From: Heloderma charlesbogerti
Taxonomy: Eukaryota > Chordata > Lepidosauria > Squamata > Helodermatidae
NCBI GenBank assembly: GCA_026122225.1
Contig: JANEZZ010001902.1
Coordinates: forward strand, 1,962,814-2,026,813
Direction of reading: 5' to 3'
DNA length: 64,000 nucleotides
The position numbers were made by a program, and so were the translations under genes. Position 1 is the first letter of the stretch. Each line of letters opens with the position of its first letter. Shown one piece after another: positions 20,610-31,346 of the stretch. Under the pieces are notes generated by a model. It was not told where the DNA came from. It made no database searches and was given only the letters and a program-made list of their open reading frames with translations.

Positions 20610-20835
20610 GGATTTACTTACAAGGAGACTTTATTGGGTAACTTACAGCACACAGGCGTACTTAATGGTTGGATCAGACAGCTTCTCTGAACCATGAGCT
20701 ATTGGGCTAAATGGGTTTTTATACTATACATGTTACCCATGAGGCAGCACAACACTAGCAAGCATTTTCAGCATAGGCTAGAAGTGTTTGGTTCTCAGGC
20801 ACAGCTTCCTGTAAACAACTTCGCTTCCCAAAGTG
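20610..20835 (-). repeat. LTR-like segment embedded in the ERV interior
   Basis: On the minus strand a TATAAAAACCC box (complement of about 20714-20725) is followed about 85 bp on by CCAATAAAGTCTCC (AATAAA at the complement of 20630-20635). This is the U3-R-U5 arrangement of an LTR unlike the flanking 441-bp LTRs. It abuts the capsid remnant. Its ends are not resolved, so it may be a recombined piece of another ERV. Confidence 0.45.
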
Positions 20836-20879
20836 CTTGATAACACTTTTATTTATTAGTATGGGAAGACAAATTTTTT

Positions 20880-21345
20880 CTCTTTCTTTTGCTTTCTTTT
20901 TCTTTGCTGATCTGCCATCATGTTTCAAACTTTTTATATAAAACTTTCTGATCCATGCACCAGCCTTGTTTCTTTGTTTTTTTCAAGTTAAACTCACTTA
21001 CTTAAACCTTTCTGCCTTACACTAGTCCCAATGACACACATTTGGGATAGGCTCTTCTTCTCCTTCTAGTTACAATTTTCTTTATCTTAAAGAACTATTA
21101 CATTATTGTGGCTACTTTACCCCAGGTAATAAGCTCCAGGCACAATCAGCTGCTTTTAATTTATCCTGGGGACAACTATGGTCACGCTTCTTTTTTTATA
21201 AAGGTTTTTTCTTTGCCTCTTGCCTTTTCTTTCTTTCTTTTTTTCTCTCTTCTCTATCTGTCTGCTACTTTCTCTATTCCTTCTTTTTTTTTACTTGCTT
21301 TTGTCTTTTCGCTACTTGACTTTGTCTTTTCTCCTTGTCATCCAT
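20880..21345. repeat. Polypyrimidine-rich tracts in the ERV interior
   Basis: Long CTTT/TTCT-rich runs (20880-20910 and 21215-21345). The Phe/Leu/Ser-rich frames here are compositional. Confidence 0.6.
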
Positions 21346-23985
21346 TGGGAACCACACTTAGTATCATTTGGAGTTGCAACTAACACTAATCTGCAAATAT
21401 CACATATACTTTATGATATCTAAGAAATCATAAAATATACACAACAAACTTTTTCTGCAATTTAACACAATGAATGGAAAACACCTTTTGCATGGTAAGG
21501 CATGATGGAGCAGATCCAGCAATCATACTGCTCTTCTGGCTGAAAGCTCAGGGCTCATTAAAATTAAGGGACGGGCATACCCACACACGCAAAGAGTTCT
21601 AAGTCACCATTTTTGCATCGGCAACTCTATGCTGCATGAGTTTTAGCAGAAGGAAATCTAAAAGTCACAGATCAAACTCAGCCTGCTGTACACTGAGCTG
21701 ACTACAAACATAGACACACGGTCCACAGCGATGAGAGTTCAAGTTTATCAAAAGCTTCACAGCACTGTCCATGGCAAGTCTTTGACAATTTAAAATTTTA
21801 GTTCATGTGCAGAGTGTCTCTAAAAAGCCCAGACATTGATGGAGGCAAACAGAGAAGGCTCTGGGCAATGAAGATGCGATGTTTCCAGCAAAGGCTCTCC
21901 ACTTTTGCATCAGTTTAAAAAGGGAAAGTGTGGCCCTACACCCCTTCTGACAGACAAGGGCCTTTAACTTTTTAGCAAGGCCTCTGTCTAAACAGAGCGG
22001 CACAGCTCAGCTCTCTAGCCATGACACTTTAACTTGGGCAACTCCTCTGTAAATTTTATTTTATTTTTGTCAGGTTCTCTCACAGACATTTTAAAAACTT
22101 AGTCTTTTTTTTTCTTCTAACCTGGTACACGAAAGCACTGAAACACTGAGTGCTGAAACTCAGGACGCTGGGGGGTGATGGGCATCGCCTTATACTTGCA
22201 TTTTTCAAGCAGCCATTAATCTTCGGGGAGGCGGTGGGGTGATTTGCAGGACTTCAAAGGCAAGCTTCTCAGTTTGTTTGTATTTGTAAATCCGAAGCTC
22301 AATTCTTGCTTTGGCACAGGCAACAAATAATTCTGGTCAGCTTTCTTCGCTGGGGTCTCAAACAGGAAAACAGTCTTAATTTAAAGTTGTAACATCACTG
22401 ACAGCGTCAGCCAGCCAGCTACACAGATCTCATTGTTTTTTAAGACAGTTGCTCCAATATTTTCTTTTCTTCTCAATCAGGTTGGGTCTCCCAGCTTACA
22501 CAGTTTATTGCAGCTTCCAGGAGCATGGCAGTAGCGTGATTTTGGCTTGGCTAGGAACATGCTGTCTGGTTTCTCGGTCTCTTTAGCACACACACTTAGG
22601 CAGTGTAACACTGGACACTCGAATCAGTGAGATTTCTTCATTGCAGGGAATCCCACGGCAAAAGCTTAATGGTTACGCTCTTCAGAAATCATATAGCTGA
22701 TGGTCAGTAGCTACAGGCTCTATGCAATTTTAACACAGTTCAAAGCTAAACACGGTTACCTTGACAGAGATCTTCAACATGGTCTTTCCGCTTCATTCTG
22801 CTTTTGGACAGTCTTATGGCACACTTTTCACTCGAAGAGGGGTCTAGCCTGTGCTCTGGGGCTGATTCTTCACCTTTATTTTCTATTTTGCCTTCATCTT
22901 CTGGGTCTTCATTTTCAGTTTCCATTTCTTAGGGATTTCATCTCAATTAGGCGAGGTGATGATGTTGTACAACTCAGAACGTTGTGGGCAATTTTCCTGC
23001 CCCCCCTCTCTCGGCGCGCTAGGCTAACAGCTACTTCTTCGGCCTTACACTCTCATGCTCCCACGCTTTGTTAAAAGCCAGACTGTCCTGCAACATTTTT
23101 CTAATAAACAGCCTCAGATCTTGTTCTTTTTTTCCTCTCAGCTCGACCTTGAGCTTTTTGCTGTTTTCTCTCTCTATTCTGAATCTTTTTTAAAAAAAAC
23201 CTTTTTCTTCTTTGTTTGACATACATCTCAAGGGGGTGCAAGGTTTGCTTCCCCCACCACCCATAGCCTCCCTCCTAAATTGAAGACAGACACAATTAGG
23301 GAATGGGGATTGGTCAGTGAGTAAGGGGTCTCACTGGCCGACACAAGAGGATTTTTCACACCACGCACTTTGCTACTGGCCTGGGCACCCGGACGGTCAA
23401 TGGTATGCTTCAGAAACCGCAGTAGCCACTCACACAATCATCAATCTCTCCACTACATCCATATGTCCCTGCCACCCACTTTTCCCACTTTTTACCAGAG
23501 TGGAAAACGGCTTCCCCAGCTTCCTCAGCTTCCTACTGAGTACTGGCGTGCTGGGTACTGGCGCTCACTCGGGGTGTGATCAGGCCCCCCTTCTACTCGC
23601 AAGGAGTAGGTTCTTTTGTATACGTATACCACCAACACTGACCTTCTTCATAAGGCGGGGCCCTCTTTTTTTCTGCCCAGTGGCCTTTCTCCCTAAAGGC
23701 GGGGCCCTCTTTTTCCCATATACTTGCCTTTCTCCTGAAGGCTTCCAATGTGGGTTTCAACTCAATTGCAGCTGCGATACAGGCAGGGCTCAAGTTCCTT
23801 CCTCCGCTTCCCAAGGTTCTCTTGCCGCTCGCTGCCGTTTGGGCGATCCCGGTGCAGGCTTTCTCCCATTCACTCGACAAAAAGGTCGGTGGCGCCAAGA
23901 AAGGGAGGCATGCGCCAAGCTCGTCTTCCCGGTGTGGCGATCAAGAGCAGGCAACTGCCACCTGTCTGGCTCAGAGCCTGCCACA

Positions 23986-24002
23986 TCCGAGTCACGGCAC
24001 CA
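23986..24002 (-). promoter_or_regulatory. Primer-binding site, tRNA-His
   Basis: The minus strand reads TGGTGCCGTGACTCGGA directly downstream of the 5' LTR. It is complementary to the 3' end of vertebrate tRNA-His (...CCGAGTCACGGCACCA). Confidence 0.88.
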
Positions 24003-24006
24003 TTTA

Positions 24007-24447
24007 TGTTGCAGAACCCAGAGTCAGAGAGACCACAGAGTGAAGGAAAAAGAGATTCTTTATTTAACGCGCGGGCTTAAGGCTGGAATCGTTTCCAAAG
24101 AGCCAGAAGCCCCGAAATACATCAGCACATTGGTTTTATAGACATTGTGACACATATGAAACGGCTCCTCCTCCCCCTCCCGCATGGGGTTGCAATCCTC
24201 AACATTTCTTCTCTTAGCACTATTGTTTATAATACAAGAACTGGGTTATAGGGTAGCCATGATAAGGAGAGAACAGAAGAGAACAGCAGAGAACAAGATA
24301 TACAATTGTATGACCTTTGACAAGATAAGGAATTCCTGTGTCTCGTCAGCTTACAACAATATATTCAAGGAAGAAAGAGCTCAGCAAGAACATGAAGCAT
24401 GAGACTGCATGAGGCTACTTAGTCTGACCCCCGATATGGCTGCTACA
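24007..24447 (-). repeat. 5' LTR of the ERV (441 bp)
   Basis: Same length and sequence as the 3' LTR except one base (A at 24037). It keeps the same TATAAAA and AATAAA signals on the minus strand, so it could still drive transcription to the left. Confidence 0.92.
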
Positions 24448-25890
24448 GCCAGACATCACTCCTGTATGAAAACCACACATAACACACTAGAGAGGAAGCT
24501 TCTCTCTGGTGCAGTATGTTTTCTGATTTTCACATTGCGGTTATTTGAGGCAAATGTTACCTGGTGTTAAACTGGTCATACGATCTTCACTTGAAGATCA
24601 GACCATGTCAGTCATGCACACAAGGATTGCCCCTGTCATCAAAACAAAGGACTGTGGGACACCCATTGCTTTCAGAAGTGAAATACATTAAGAAAACAAG
24701 GAGTAACTAACTGAGATGGGGTGTTATAAAACAACAGTGAAGGGCGAACCGACGTTGAGTAATTGGTGCTGGGTTAATCTAGACATGGAACTTTTCTTGG
24801 AAAAGAAATCTATGTGCAGGCTTAGTTGTTATAATGGAAGTCAAAATACAAGCCTAGGCTTGGTCCTTCTTTCACTTTGGTCAGTTGGGTTCTTTCTCAC
24901 TCCCCCCACGCTGCCCCCAGACCTCAAAGTAAAAACAGATGAGTCATCATTCATTTTTGTCATCTACTTACTAGCAATCAATAGTTCTCTGAGGGTAACA
25001 ATTCATCCCTTATCCAACAGCTGCCTTGGGTGCCACTGAATTTTTCTTGAACCTGTTATGCACATACACACTGAATCAGTCCAATAACACAGAGATTAAT
25101 TTTAATTTCAGCCATAGTTTTCCAGGCTCATCAAAGTCAAATCTCTGCAGGGAAGGCAGATTACATTTTGCCAGTTTTATTTATCAGTACCTTACTGCAT
25201 GAATAGCTGAGACACACAGGCTGGAGAATCTTATCCAATGAAGTGAAGGTCAAATGACAAATGCAGTAAGAAACTATACTTCTAATATCCACTTTTTAAC
25301 ATTATAATAGCCTGGATTGGCAGTGGGCAACATTTTGTTTTTTATTTAATTCTATTTGGCTGCTCCACAATGTGATTCAGAGGTACGAGATTATTAGGTG
25401 TGAAGCTGGTAATCAAACCATTACCACCATTTAATCAGTGTGGGAGAAGACAAGTAAGTGAATTGGTGAGCACCCTGAGACATCACATGCCAAAGGGTTT
25501 TTTCCTTAGACCTGCCCCTCCAGGCTTTCATGCTCAAGAGGAACAGGGATGGGAAGACAGATGCCCTATTGGGGACCCATCCACCTAAAGCTAATATGCT
25601 GAGGGAGGGGTCCCTGTATTGGATGCAGAGTAATGGCAGGAAGTTATCAGCTACTCTAGGACTGTGAACTGATTGGGGAAGGGCTTGTCCATGCAGAGGT
25701 GGAGGGAGAAGGGCTACATCACCTCATGCCAATGGTTTGTGTATTATTATGATATGTGTATAAACCTGCCAACAGAGGCAAAATTGTATATTTTCTTTAT
25801 TGTTTGTATTCTGCTGAAACAAACCCTTGCAAAAGTTTTCCTTAATCACATTACTTGATAAAGCTGGGATTATCAGGCACATGTCTCCAC
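24448..25890. other. No gene or repeat recognised
   Basis: Frames up to 107 residues without a domain. Unique-looking sequence. Confidence 0.45.
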
Positions 25891-25894
25891 TGGT

Positions 25895-26163
25895 GTGTAC
25901 TTATCACAGTTAATGAATCCTATTCCCATTGCCTTCAATATTTATCATCCTAATAAATGTCTTCTACATTTTGTACTTGAGTTCCAATGCTGCCTTCCTC
26001 CGGCCCCACCCTCTTTCCCCCAACCATCAATTATTTGGTGGTTTCCTCATTTTTGTGCAGTTTCTTACCCATTCTAAAAGGTTGAAATGCCTCTCCTAAG
26101 CCTTAGTTACTGGGAACAAGAGCGTGAAGCTAAAATTTGCTGGCAGTTTTTGCATTTTTGGAC
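25895..26163 (-). mobile_element. Old hAT-like repeat, left fragment (split by L1)
   Basis: Its last 110 bp (TTTTGTGCAGTTTCTTACCC to GCAGTTTTTGCATTTTTGGA, 26053-26163) recur at 31077-31162, after which the repeat continues to a CCCCACCCCTG terminus at 31259. The layout resembles a hAT element whose other strand starts CAGGGGTGGGGAACC. The left limit is not resolved. Confidence 0.45.
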
Positions 26164-27450
26164 CCCCCCTTTTAAAATCAATTTTTATTGTGAATTTCAA
26201 CAAAACAAAACATAAAATAAAATAAAAATACAACAACATATTCTAAAATCCTCAGTTTCAAGTATTATAATATTCTAGAAAGAGAAAAAAAGGGGAAAAA
26301 TAGGTTACATATAAACTTCAGTAAATGCAGACCAAACATCCCCGTATAAGTCCATTTGCAAGTTATGCCTATATACCACTCTTTCAAATGTTGCTAGCAT
26401 TGTTAAGTCTTCAATCCACTGCATTATAGGCGGTGAGCTTTTATCCTTCTAATACCATAGTATCAGTCTTTTAGCAACCAAAAGGGTGTGAAAGATCCAT
26501 TTATGCTGACCATGTGCTACATTCCAAGAAGCAGGTAAGTAATTTAAAAGAACATTTACATCAGTAAATTAAAGAGCTTTCCAATACAAAATTTATCCGT
26601 TTAATAACTTCTTCCCAAAAGGAAGCAACCATTGGGCATTTCCAAAACATATGAATAAGAGAAGCATTGACTGCATTAACCTCCAACAGTTAGCTGAATT
26701 TGACAAGCCTTTATTAAAAAGATGTTGTGGTGTCCAATAGACCCGAAACAAATGTTTTTGCTGGACAAGGCATAACTGAAAATCTGTTGAGATGTCCGAT
26801 ACAGACACCGAGACAGCAGTTCATTGATTAAACAAATAGGACATCCCAATTCCCTGTTCCATTCCTGCTGTAAACCATTTGTATCATACTTATTCACCGA
26901 TAATAAATATTTATAAACATGAATTGTAGGTCAATATATCTAATCAGCTTCAGTGAGTATTTCCAGTAGCAAAGGAGACTCTGAAGCAGTAAAAGCAGCA
27001 GGACCAAATCTAGATACCAACAATTTTTTCAATTGCAAGTGCTGCTATTCTGCTGTAGAAGATTCCAACACTGACCAAGGTGGAAAATATAATCTGAGAG
27101 GAAAAGACCAAAATTTAGTACAGGTCAGCAAATAGGCCTGATGGTACATTGCTAGATCCAGAAAAACTGAACCTGCCATCATTAATTGGAAGTTGCATCC
27201 TTTTCAAAGATATTCTTGGTGGAGAAGAGCCCCAAAAGAATTTACGAAACAAAGCATTAAGTTTTTGGAAATGTTTGCCGGGTATAAGTATAGGGATCCC
27301 ACGTATAACATAAATAATTCAAGGCATGGTATTCATCTTAAGTGTATTCACCTTACCCCATAAACTCAACTTTAAGATGCCCGTCTATCTATATCTTGTG
27401 AAACATCACCAATCAACTTGTTTAAATTTAACCTAATCATTTGAGATATA

Positions 27451-28526
27451 CAGTACTGTGCAAAAGTCTTAGGCCACCACCAGCTTTGTTGTTTTAGCCA
27501 AGTTTTAATAACCATCCATAATTATTTTTCGGTCTCTGTATTAAGATACAAACAGAAAATACAGGAAATATGTACAGGCAAAAGTCAGTATTTAGTATGA
27601 CCTCCCTTGGCTCTAAGCACATCTTGAACTCTTTTGGGGAGACTAGCCTGAAGTTTTCTGAAGTAATCTTCTGGTATATTATACCAGGCTTCTTTCAGCA
27701 CTTCCCAGAGTTCTTCTTTAGATGTAGGTTGTCTTTTATTTATTTCTCTGTCCAGATGATCCTATACTGCACCTATAATATTCAGGTCTGGACTTTGGAG
27801 GCCAGTCCATGACTGTCAGTGTTTTATCAGCTGTTTTCCTCGCCATATATGATTTCACTGCATTAGCAGTGTGCTTGGGATCATTATCATGCTGAAAAAT
27901 GAAACCATTCCCAATCAGGCACTTTCCAGAAGGAATGGCATGATGAATTAAAACCTGTCTGTACTTTTCAGCATTCATGATCCCATCAATACGGACAAGA
28001 TCGCCAACACCACTGGCAGAAATGCAGCCCCAAACCAGGACAGACCCTCCATCATGTCTCACTGAAGCCCACAAGCACTCATTCGTCCATCTCTCTCCAA
28101 CTCTTCTTCTCACATATTGTCGAAGATTGGACCCCAAAATTTCAAACTTGGATTCATCACTCCATAATACTCTTTTCCACTGATCCTCATTCCAATCTTT
28201 GTGAGCTTTAGTATATCTTAGCCTTTTCACCTTCTTCCCCTTCCGCAAAAGTGGTTTCTTGGCTGCTACCCTTCCACGAAGACCATTCCTGGCCAGGCGC
28301 CTGCTGTTACTCTAGTGTAAGGGGAGGTCACACTAAATACTGGCCACTTTAGCCTATGGAAGATGTTTTTTCTGATTTTTTTTTCTACTGTTGAATACTG
28401 CATACAAATTTCCTGTATTTTCTGGTTGTATTCTAATGAAGAGACTGAGAAATAATTATATATGGTCATTATACCATTGCTAAAACAACAAATCTAATGG
28501 TGGCCTAAGACTTTTGCACAGTACTG
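27451..28526 (-). mobile_element. Tc1/mariner-like transposon inside the L1
   Basis: Inverted ends CAGTACTGTGCAAAAGTCTT (left) and the exact inverse AAGACTTTTGCACAGTACTG (right) are flanked by TA on both sides (27449-27450 and 28527-28528). At 1,076 bp it is shorter than a complete Tc1 (about 1.3-1.6 kb); the N-terminal helix-turn-helix part is missing. It lies in the L1 RT region, so it is younger than the L1. Confidence 0.92.
27590..28320 (-). pseudogene. Tc1-like DDE transposase, truncated and frameshifted
   Basis: The frame 28248-27736 holds the first two catalytic residues, in LWSDESKF and FQHDNDPKHTA. After MDWPP a frameshift occurs. The continuing frame has SPDLNII followed by Gly where the third catalytic residue (Glu) is expected, then an in-frame stop two codons later. 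The C-terminus is readable to HTKY. Without the DNA-binding part and with the Glu lost it cannot be active. Confidence 0.88.
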
Positions 28527-29657
28527 TATCTCTAGGGATAATTATTCCCAAATAAGTAATAGACTCTGGGCACCGTTGAAATTGCCAGTTGGCTAATACC
28601 CTATCTCCAATTGGCATTATTTCTGACTTTGACCAATTAATTGAATAGCCGGACAATTCACCAAAGGTATTAATCAATTTCATCAAAGCTGGAACTGACA
28701 AGTGGAGTTTCAAGATAAACAACAAAAGATCATCAGCATAAAGGCTAATTTTAAATTCTAAACCAAAATGAACAAATCCATGAATATGACTATTTTGTCT
28801 AATAACACGCACCAGGGGTTCCAAACATAAGTTGAATATCAATGGGGAAAGCAGACAACCTCATCTGGTGTCCCGCCCAAGTAAAAAAAGAAGAAGCTGA
28901 AAATAAACCATTACTTTTTACTCTCGCTCTTGGAGCTGAGTATAAGATTTTAACCCATTGAAAAATTCTATAAGAAAACCAAAATTAGTCAATGTAGTAA
29001 AAATAAATTTCCAATGAATTTTGTCAAAGGCCTTTTCTGCATCCAAGGAAATAATGGCCGCCTGGTCAGTTCTTTCAGAGTTTAAAGCAACCAGATCAAC
29101 AACTAATCTAAGATTATCAGCCTCCTGTCTATTTTTAATAAATCCCACCTGGTCTGGTCTAACCAATGCAGCCATGACTTGTTGCAATTTATCAGCCAAG
29201 ACTTCTGCTAATATTTTGATATCTACATTAATTAATGATATAGGTCGATAGTTAGCACAATGGGTATGTTCCTTGCCTGGCTTAGGAATCACAGTAATAT
29301 AAGTGTCATTTAACAATTAAGAAAGGGAGCCCGCCTCAGAAATATGGTTATAGAGGCAATACAACTTTGGGGCTAAAAAACTAGAGAATGTTTCACACCA
29401 TCCAATTGGGAATCCATCTGGTCCAGGTGATTTCCCAGTATTCTTTTTTATTATTGCATTAATAATTTCCTCTAAATGCAGAGGAGCTAAAAGGAGCTGT
29501 TGCTGTGAATAATCTAAACATGGAAGATTAATCTGAGAAAAAAAGCATCCATATCTTGCTCTGGTATCTTATTACCAGTACTATACAGATCAGAATAAAT
29601 TGTGAGTTTATGTTGTATGAGAAGTATATATTTTGCCACTCTCATCTTTAATGGCTG

Positions 29658-30224
29658 TACAGGTGTACAAAACCCCACTTACCTGGATCTGCTGGGGTCC
29701 GCAGGTGGGGGGAGGCAATCTGTTTCTCCCCTCAGAATCCTCAACGGGGTGGGAGGGGATCCGTTCCTCCCCCCCCAGAATCCTGCCCGGCTGGCTCTGC
29801 TCCGCGGCCAGTCCGCGGAGCCGCCGGCAGGGCCAACCTGCAGTGGGGCCTCCACCTGCTGCCGGGCTGCTGCGGATGCACATGGCGTCCTGCATAGGGG
29901 ACGCCATTTGCATCCCTATGCTAGCCTGTGATAGGCTACGTAAATATTTACGTAGCCTATCACGGCTAAAGCAGGGATGCAAATGGCATCCCCTACGGAT
30001 GCCATGTGTGGCCGCAGAAGCCCAGCAGCGGCTGGAGCTGCTGCCGCCACTTCATTCGCCACCAGAGCCGCTGCTGCCGCCACATCCACCACCAGGTAGG
30101 TCTGTCCTGGGGAGATTCTGCGGGGTGGCGGTGGGGAGGGAGGCTGTTCCGCCATGGAATCCGGGGGGCCAGATTCTAAAGAATCCGGCCTCACTGAAGT
30201 CCATGGCGGAATTCACCATCTCTA
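29658..30224 (-). mobile_element. Palindrome-array hAT-like element C (567 bp) in the L1
   Basis: A perfect 8-bp duplication AATGGCTG (29650-29657 and 30225-30232) bounds it. The left terminus is decayed (TACAGGTGTACAAAACCCC), the right is CACCATCTCTA. The core is one long hairpin GTGATAGGCTACGTAAATAT/TTACGTAGCCTATCAC at about 29928-29965. It is flanked by inverted GGATGCAAATGGC/GCCATTTGCATCC and by outer CTGC-rich arms. A CACTTACCTGG motif lies near the left end. It sits between the L1 endonuclease and RT segments. Confidence 0.82.
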
Positions 30225-31076
30225 AATGGCTGAAATAACATTTTGATGTTGGTGCTGTTTAAGATGATGTACAAGGAACTTAGTAGGACATTCACCATTT
30301 TCCCAGTATTTCTGTCGTAGCCAGGTCAGAGCAAATTCCGCCTGTTGTGAAAGAATATTATTGAGTTCATGCTTAGTATTCTGTAGCTCTTGATAAAGTT
30401 GTGCTGTGGGGGAAGTGGCAAACTGAGTTATAAGAGATTTCAGCTTATTGTTTAAAAGCGTCTGTTGGGTTTTTTAAAGCTTATTTTGATAAGAAGTTTA
30501 AGAAATAATTTGCCCCCTTATAAAAGCTTTACTAGCCTCCCATTCAATGGCACACGAACCCACTGTACTCTCATTAATATTGAAATACTCTGTTAGTTCA
30601 GCTAACATCTGAATTTTAAACTTCTCATCATTAAGGGGAGAAACATTAAAATTCCAAAGACCGGGGGCCCTAGGAGTATCAGAAAATTGCAGTTCCAAAC
30701 ATGATCTGACACTACCAATGTATCAATCCTGAAATCTCAGATTTGACATACTAAAGATGTAGAAATAAAAAAAGTAGTCTGATCTTAAACAATTATAGTG
30801 AACTGGTGAAATAGAAGTATACTCTCTATCAGCAGGATGTAAAATTTTCCAAGCATCAGTTAAATCATATTCTATAATATAAGCCTGGAGTGCCAGCCTC
30901 ACAGCAGATTGGGTCTTAGGAGAAGATGTACTCCTATCTAAAGATCTAAGACCTTAAAATCCCCACCCACAAACAAACAATCATAGGTGATATCTACCAG
31001 TTTAGCAAAACAATCATGAAACACAGCCGGAGAAACAATATTTGGCCCATATACGTACATTAATCATAGCAATTAA

Positions 31077-31259
31077 TTTTGTGCAGTTTCTTAGCCTTAG
31101 TTACTTGGAACAAGAGCTTTAAGCTAAACTATGCTGGCAGTTTTTGCATTTTTGGAGCCATCCCCTTTGCCTTCTCCCACCCACCACTAGAATGAAGCCC
31201 CTGAGAACTTTTCCAACATTGAATGTGGCCCTTGGGCTGAAAGAGGTTCCCCACCCCTG
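31077..31259 (-). mobile_element. Old hAT-like repeat, right fragment
   Basis: Continuation of the repeat split by the L1. It first repeats the 26053-26163 sequence with a 31-bp gap, then runs TGGCCCTTGGGCTGAAAGAG to the terminus GGTTCCCCACCCCTG. The end motif is that of a hAT element. Confidence 0.5.
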
Positions 31260-31346
31260 CTGTAGGGCCTCTCCTTAGCTACAAAAGACACTTGGAGCAT
31301 CAGTTCTTGCCAGGGATCCTGAGGCTTTCAAAACTGAGGTGAGGAC

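Larger units (their letters stand above)
20385..23264 (-). pseudogene. gag: gag remnant: matrix start and capsid piece
   Basis: A plausible gag start at 23264-23262 encodes MGGGGSK, an N-myristoylation signal; the frame is lost about 25 codons later. A capsid fragment at about 20600-20385 contains LTQYQTLLLKAMKAG and QGATEAP, resembling the conserved capsid C-terminal region of gammaretroviruses. A frameshift lies at about 20440-20460. The distance between the two pieces is much longer than gag should be, so extra sequence lies between them. Confidence 0.65.
18356..24447 (-). mobile_element. Class I (gamma-like) endogenous retrovirus, coding-defective, young LTRs
   Basis: A 6,092-bp provirus on the minus strand. 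Two 441-bp LTRs enclose a tRNA-His primer-binding site, remnants of gag, protease, the C-terminus of integrase and env transmembrane subunit, and a polypurine tract. Reverse transcriptase, RNase H, most of integrase and the env surface subunit are missing. The remaining genes carry stops and frameshifts. The two LTRs differ at one position (18386 G, 24037 A), so the insertion is recent although the genes look old. The 4-bp flanks are ACCA and GCCA, not a clean duplication. Propagation by a helper virus is inferred. Confidence 0.9.
26593..31075 (-). pseudogene. L1 ORF2 (endonuclease-reverse transcriptase), broken
   Basis: Endonuclease-end segments are visible at 30960-30500 (RAPGLWNFNVSPLNDEKF). 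A linker follows at about 30460-30290. The RT starts near 29316 with PKPGKEHTHCANYRPISLIN, has DAEKAFDKI (motif A) and reaches the catalytic YADD at about 28740-28729. The C-terminal part continues at 27400-26593, where CWR and an altered Cys-rich motif (ICLINELL...CWRLMQSML) are seen. Frames change several times and the domain is cut by two insertions. Confidence 0.8.
26164..31076 (-). mobile_element. L1 LINE, 5'-truncated, interrupted by two DNA transposons
   Basis: A minus-strand L1 with ORF2 endonuclease, linker, reverse transcriptase and C-terminal segments in correct order from right to left. The 3' UTR lies at 26164-26590. It is split by a Tc1-like element (27451-28526) and palindromic element C (29658-30224). 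Target sequence is duplicated on both sides over about 85-110 bp. ORF1 is missing. Several frameshifts make it inactive. Confidence 0.85.

Noticed and set aside
23317..24141. 274-residue plus-strand frame
   Set aside because: It lies antisense to the ERV leader, crosses the primer-binding site and enters the LTR. No domain; a chance frame in GC-richer DNA.
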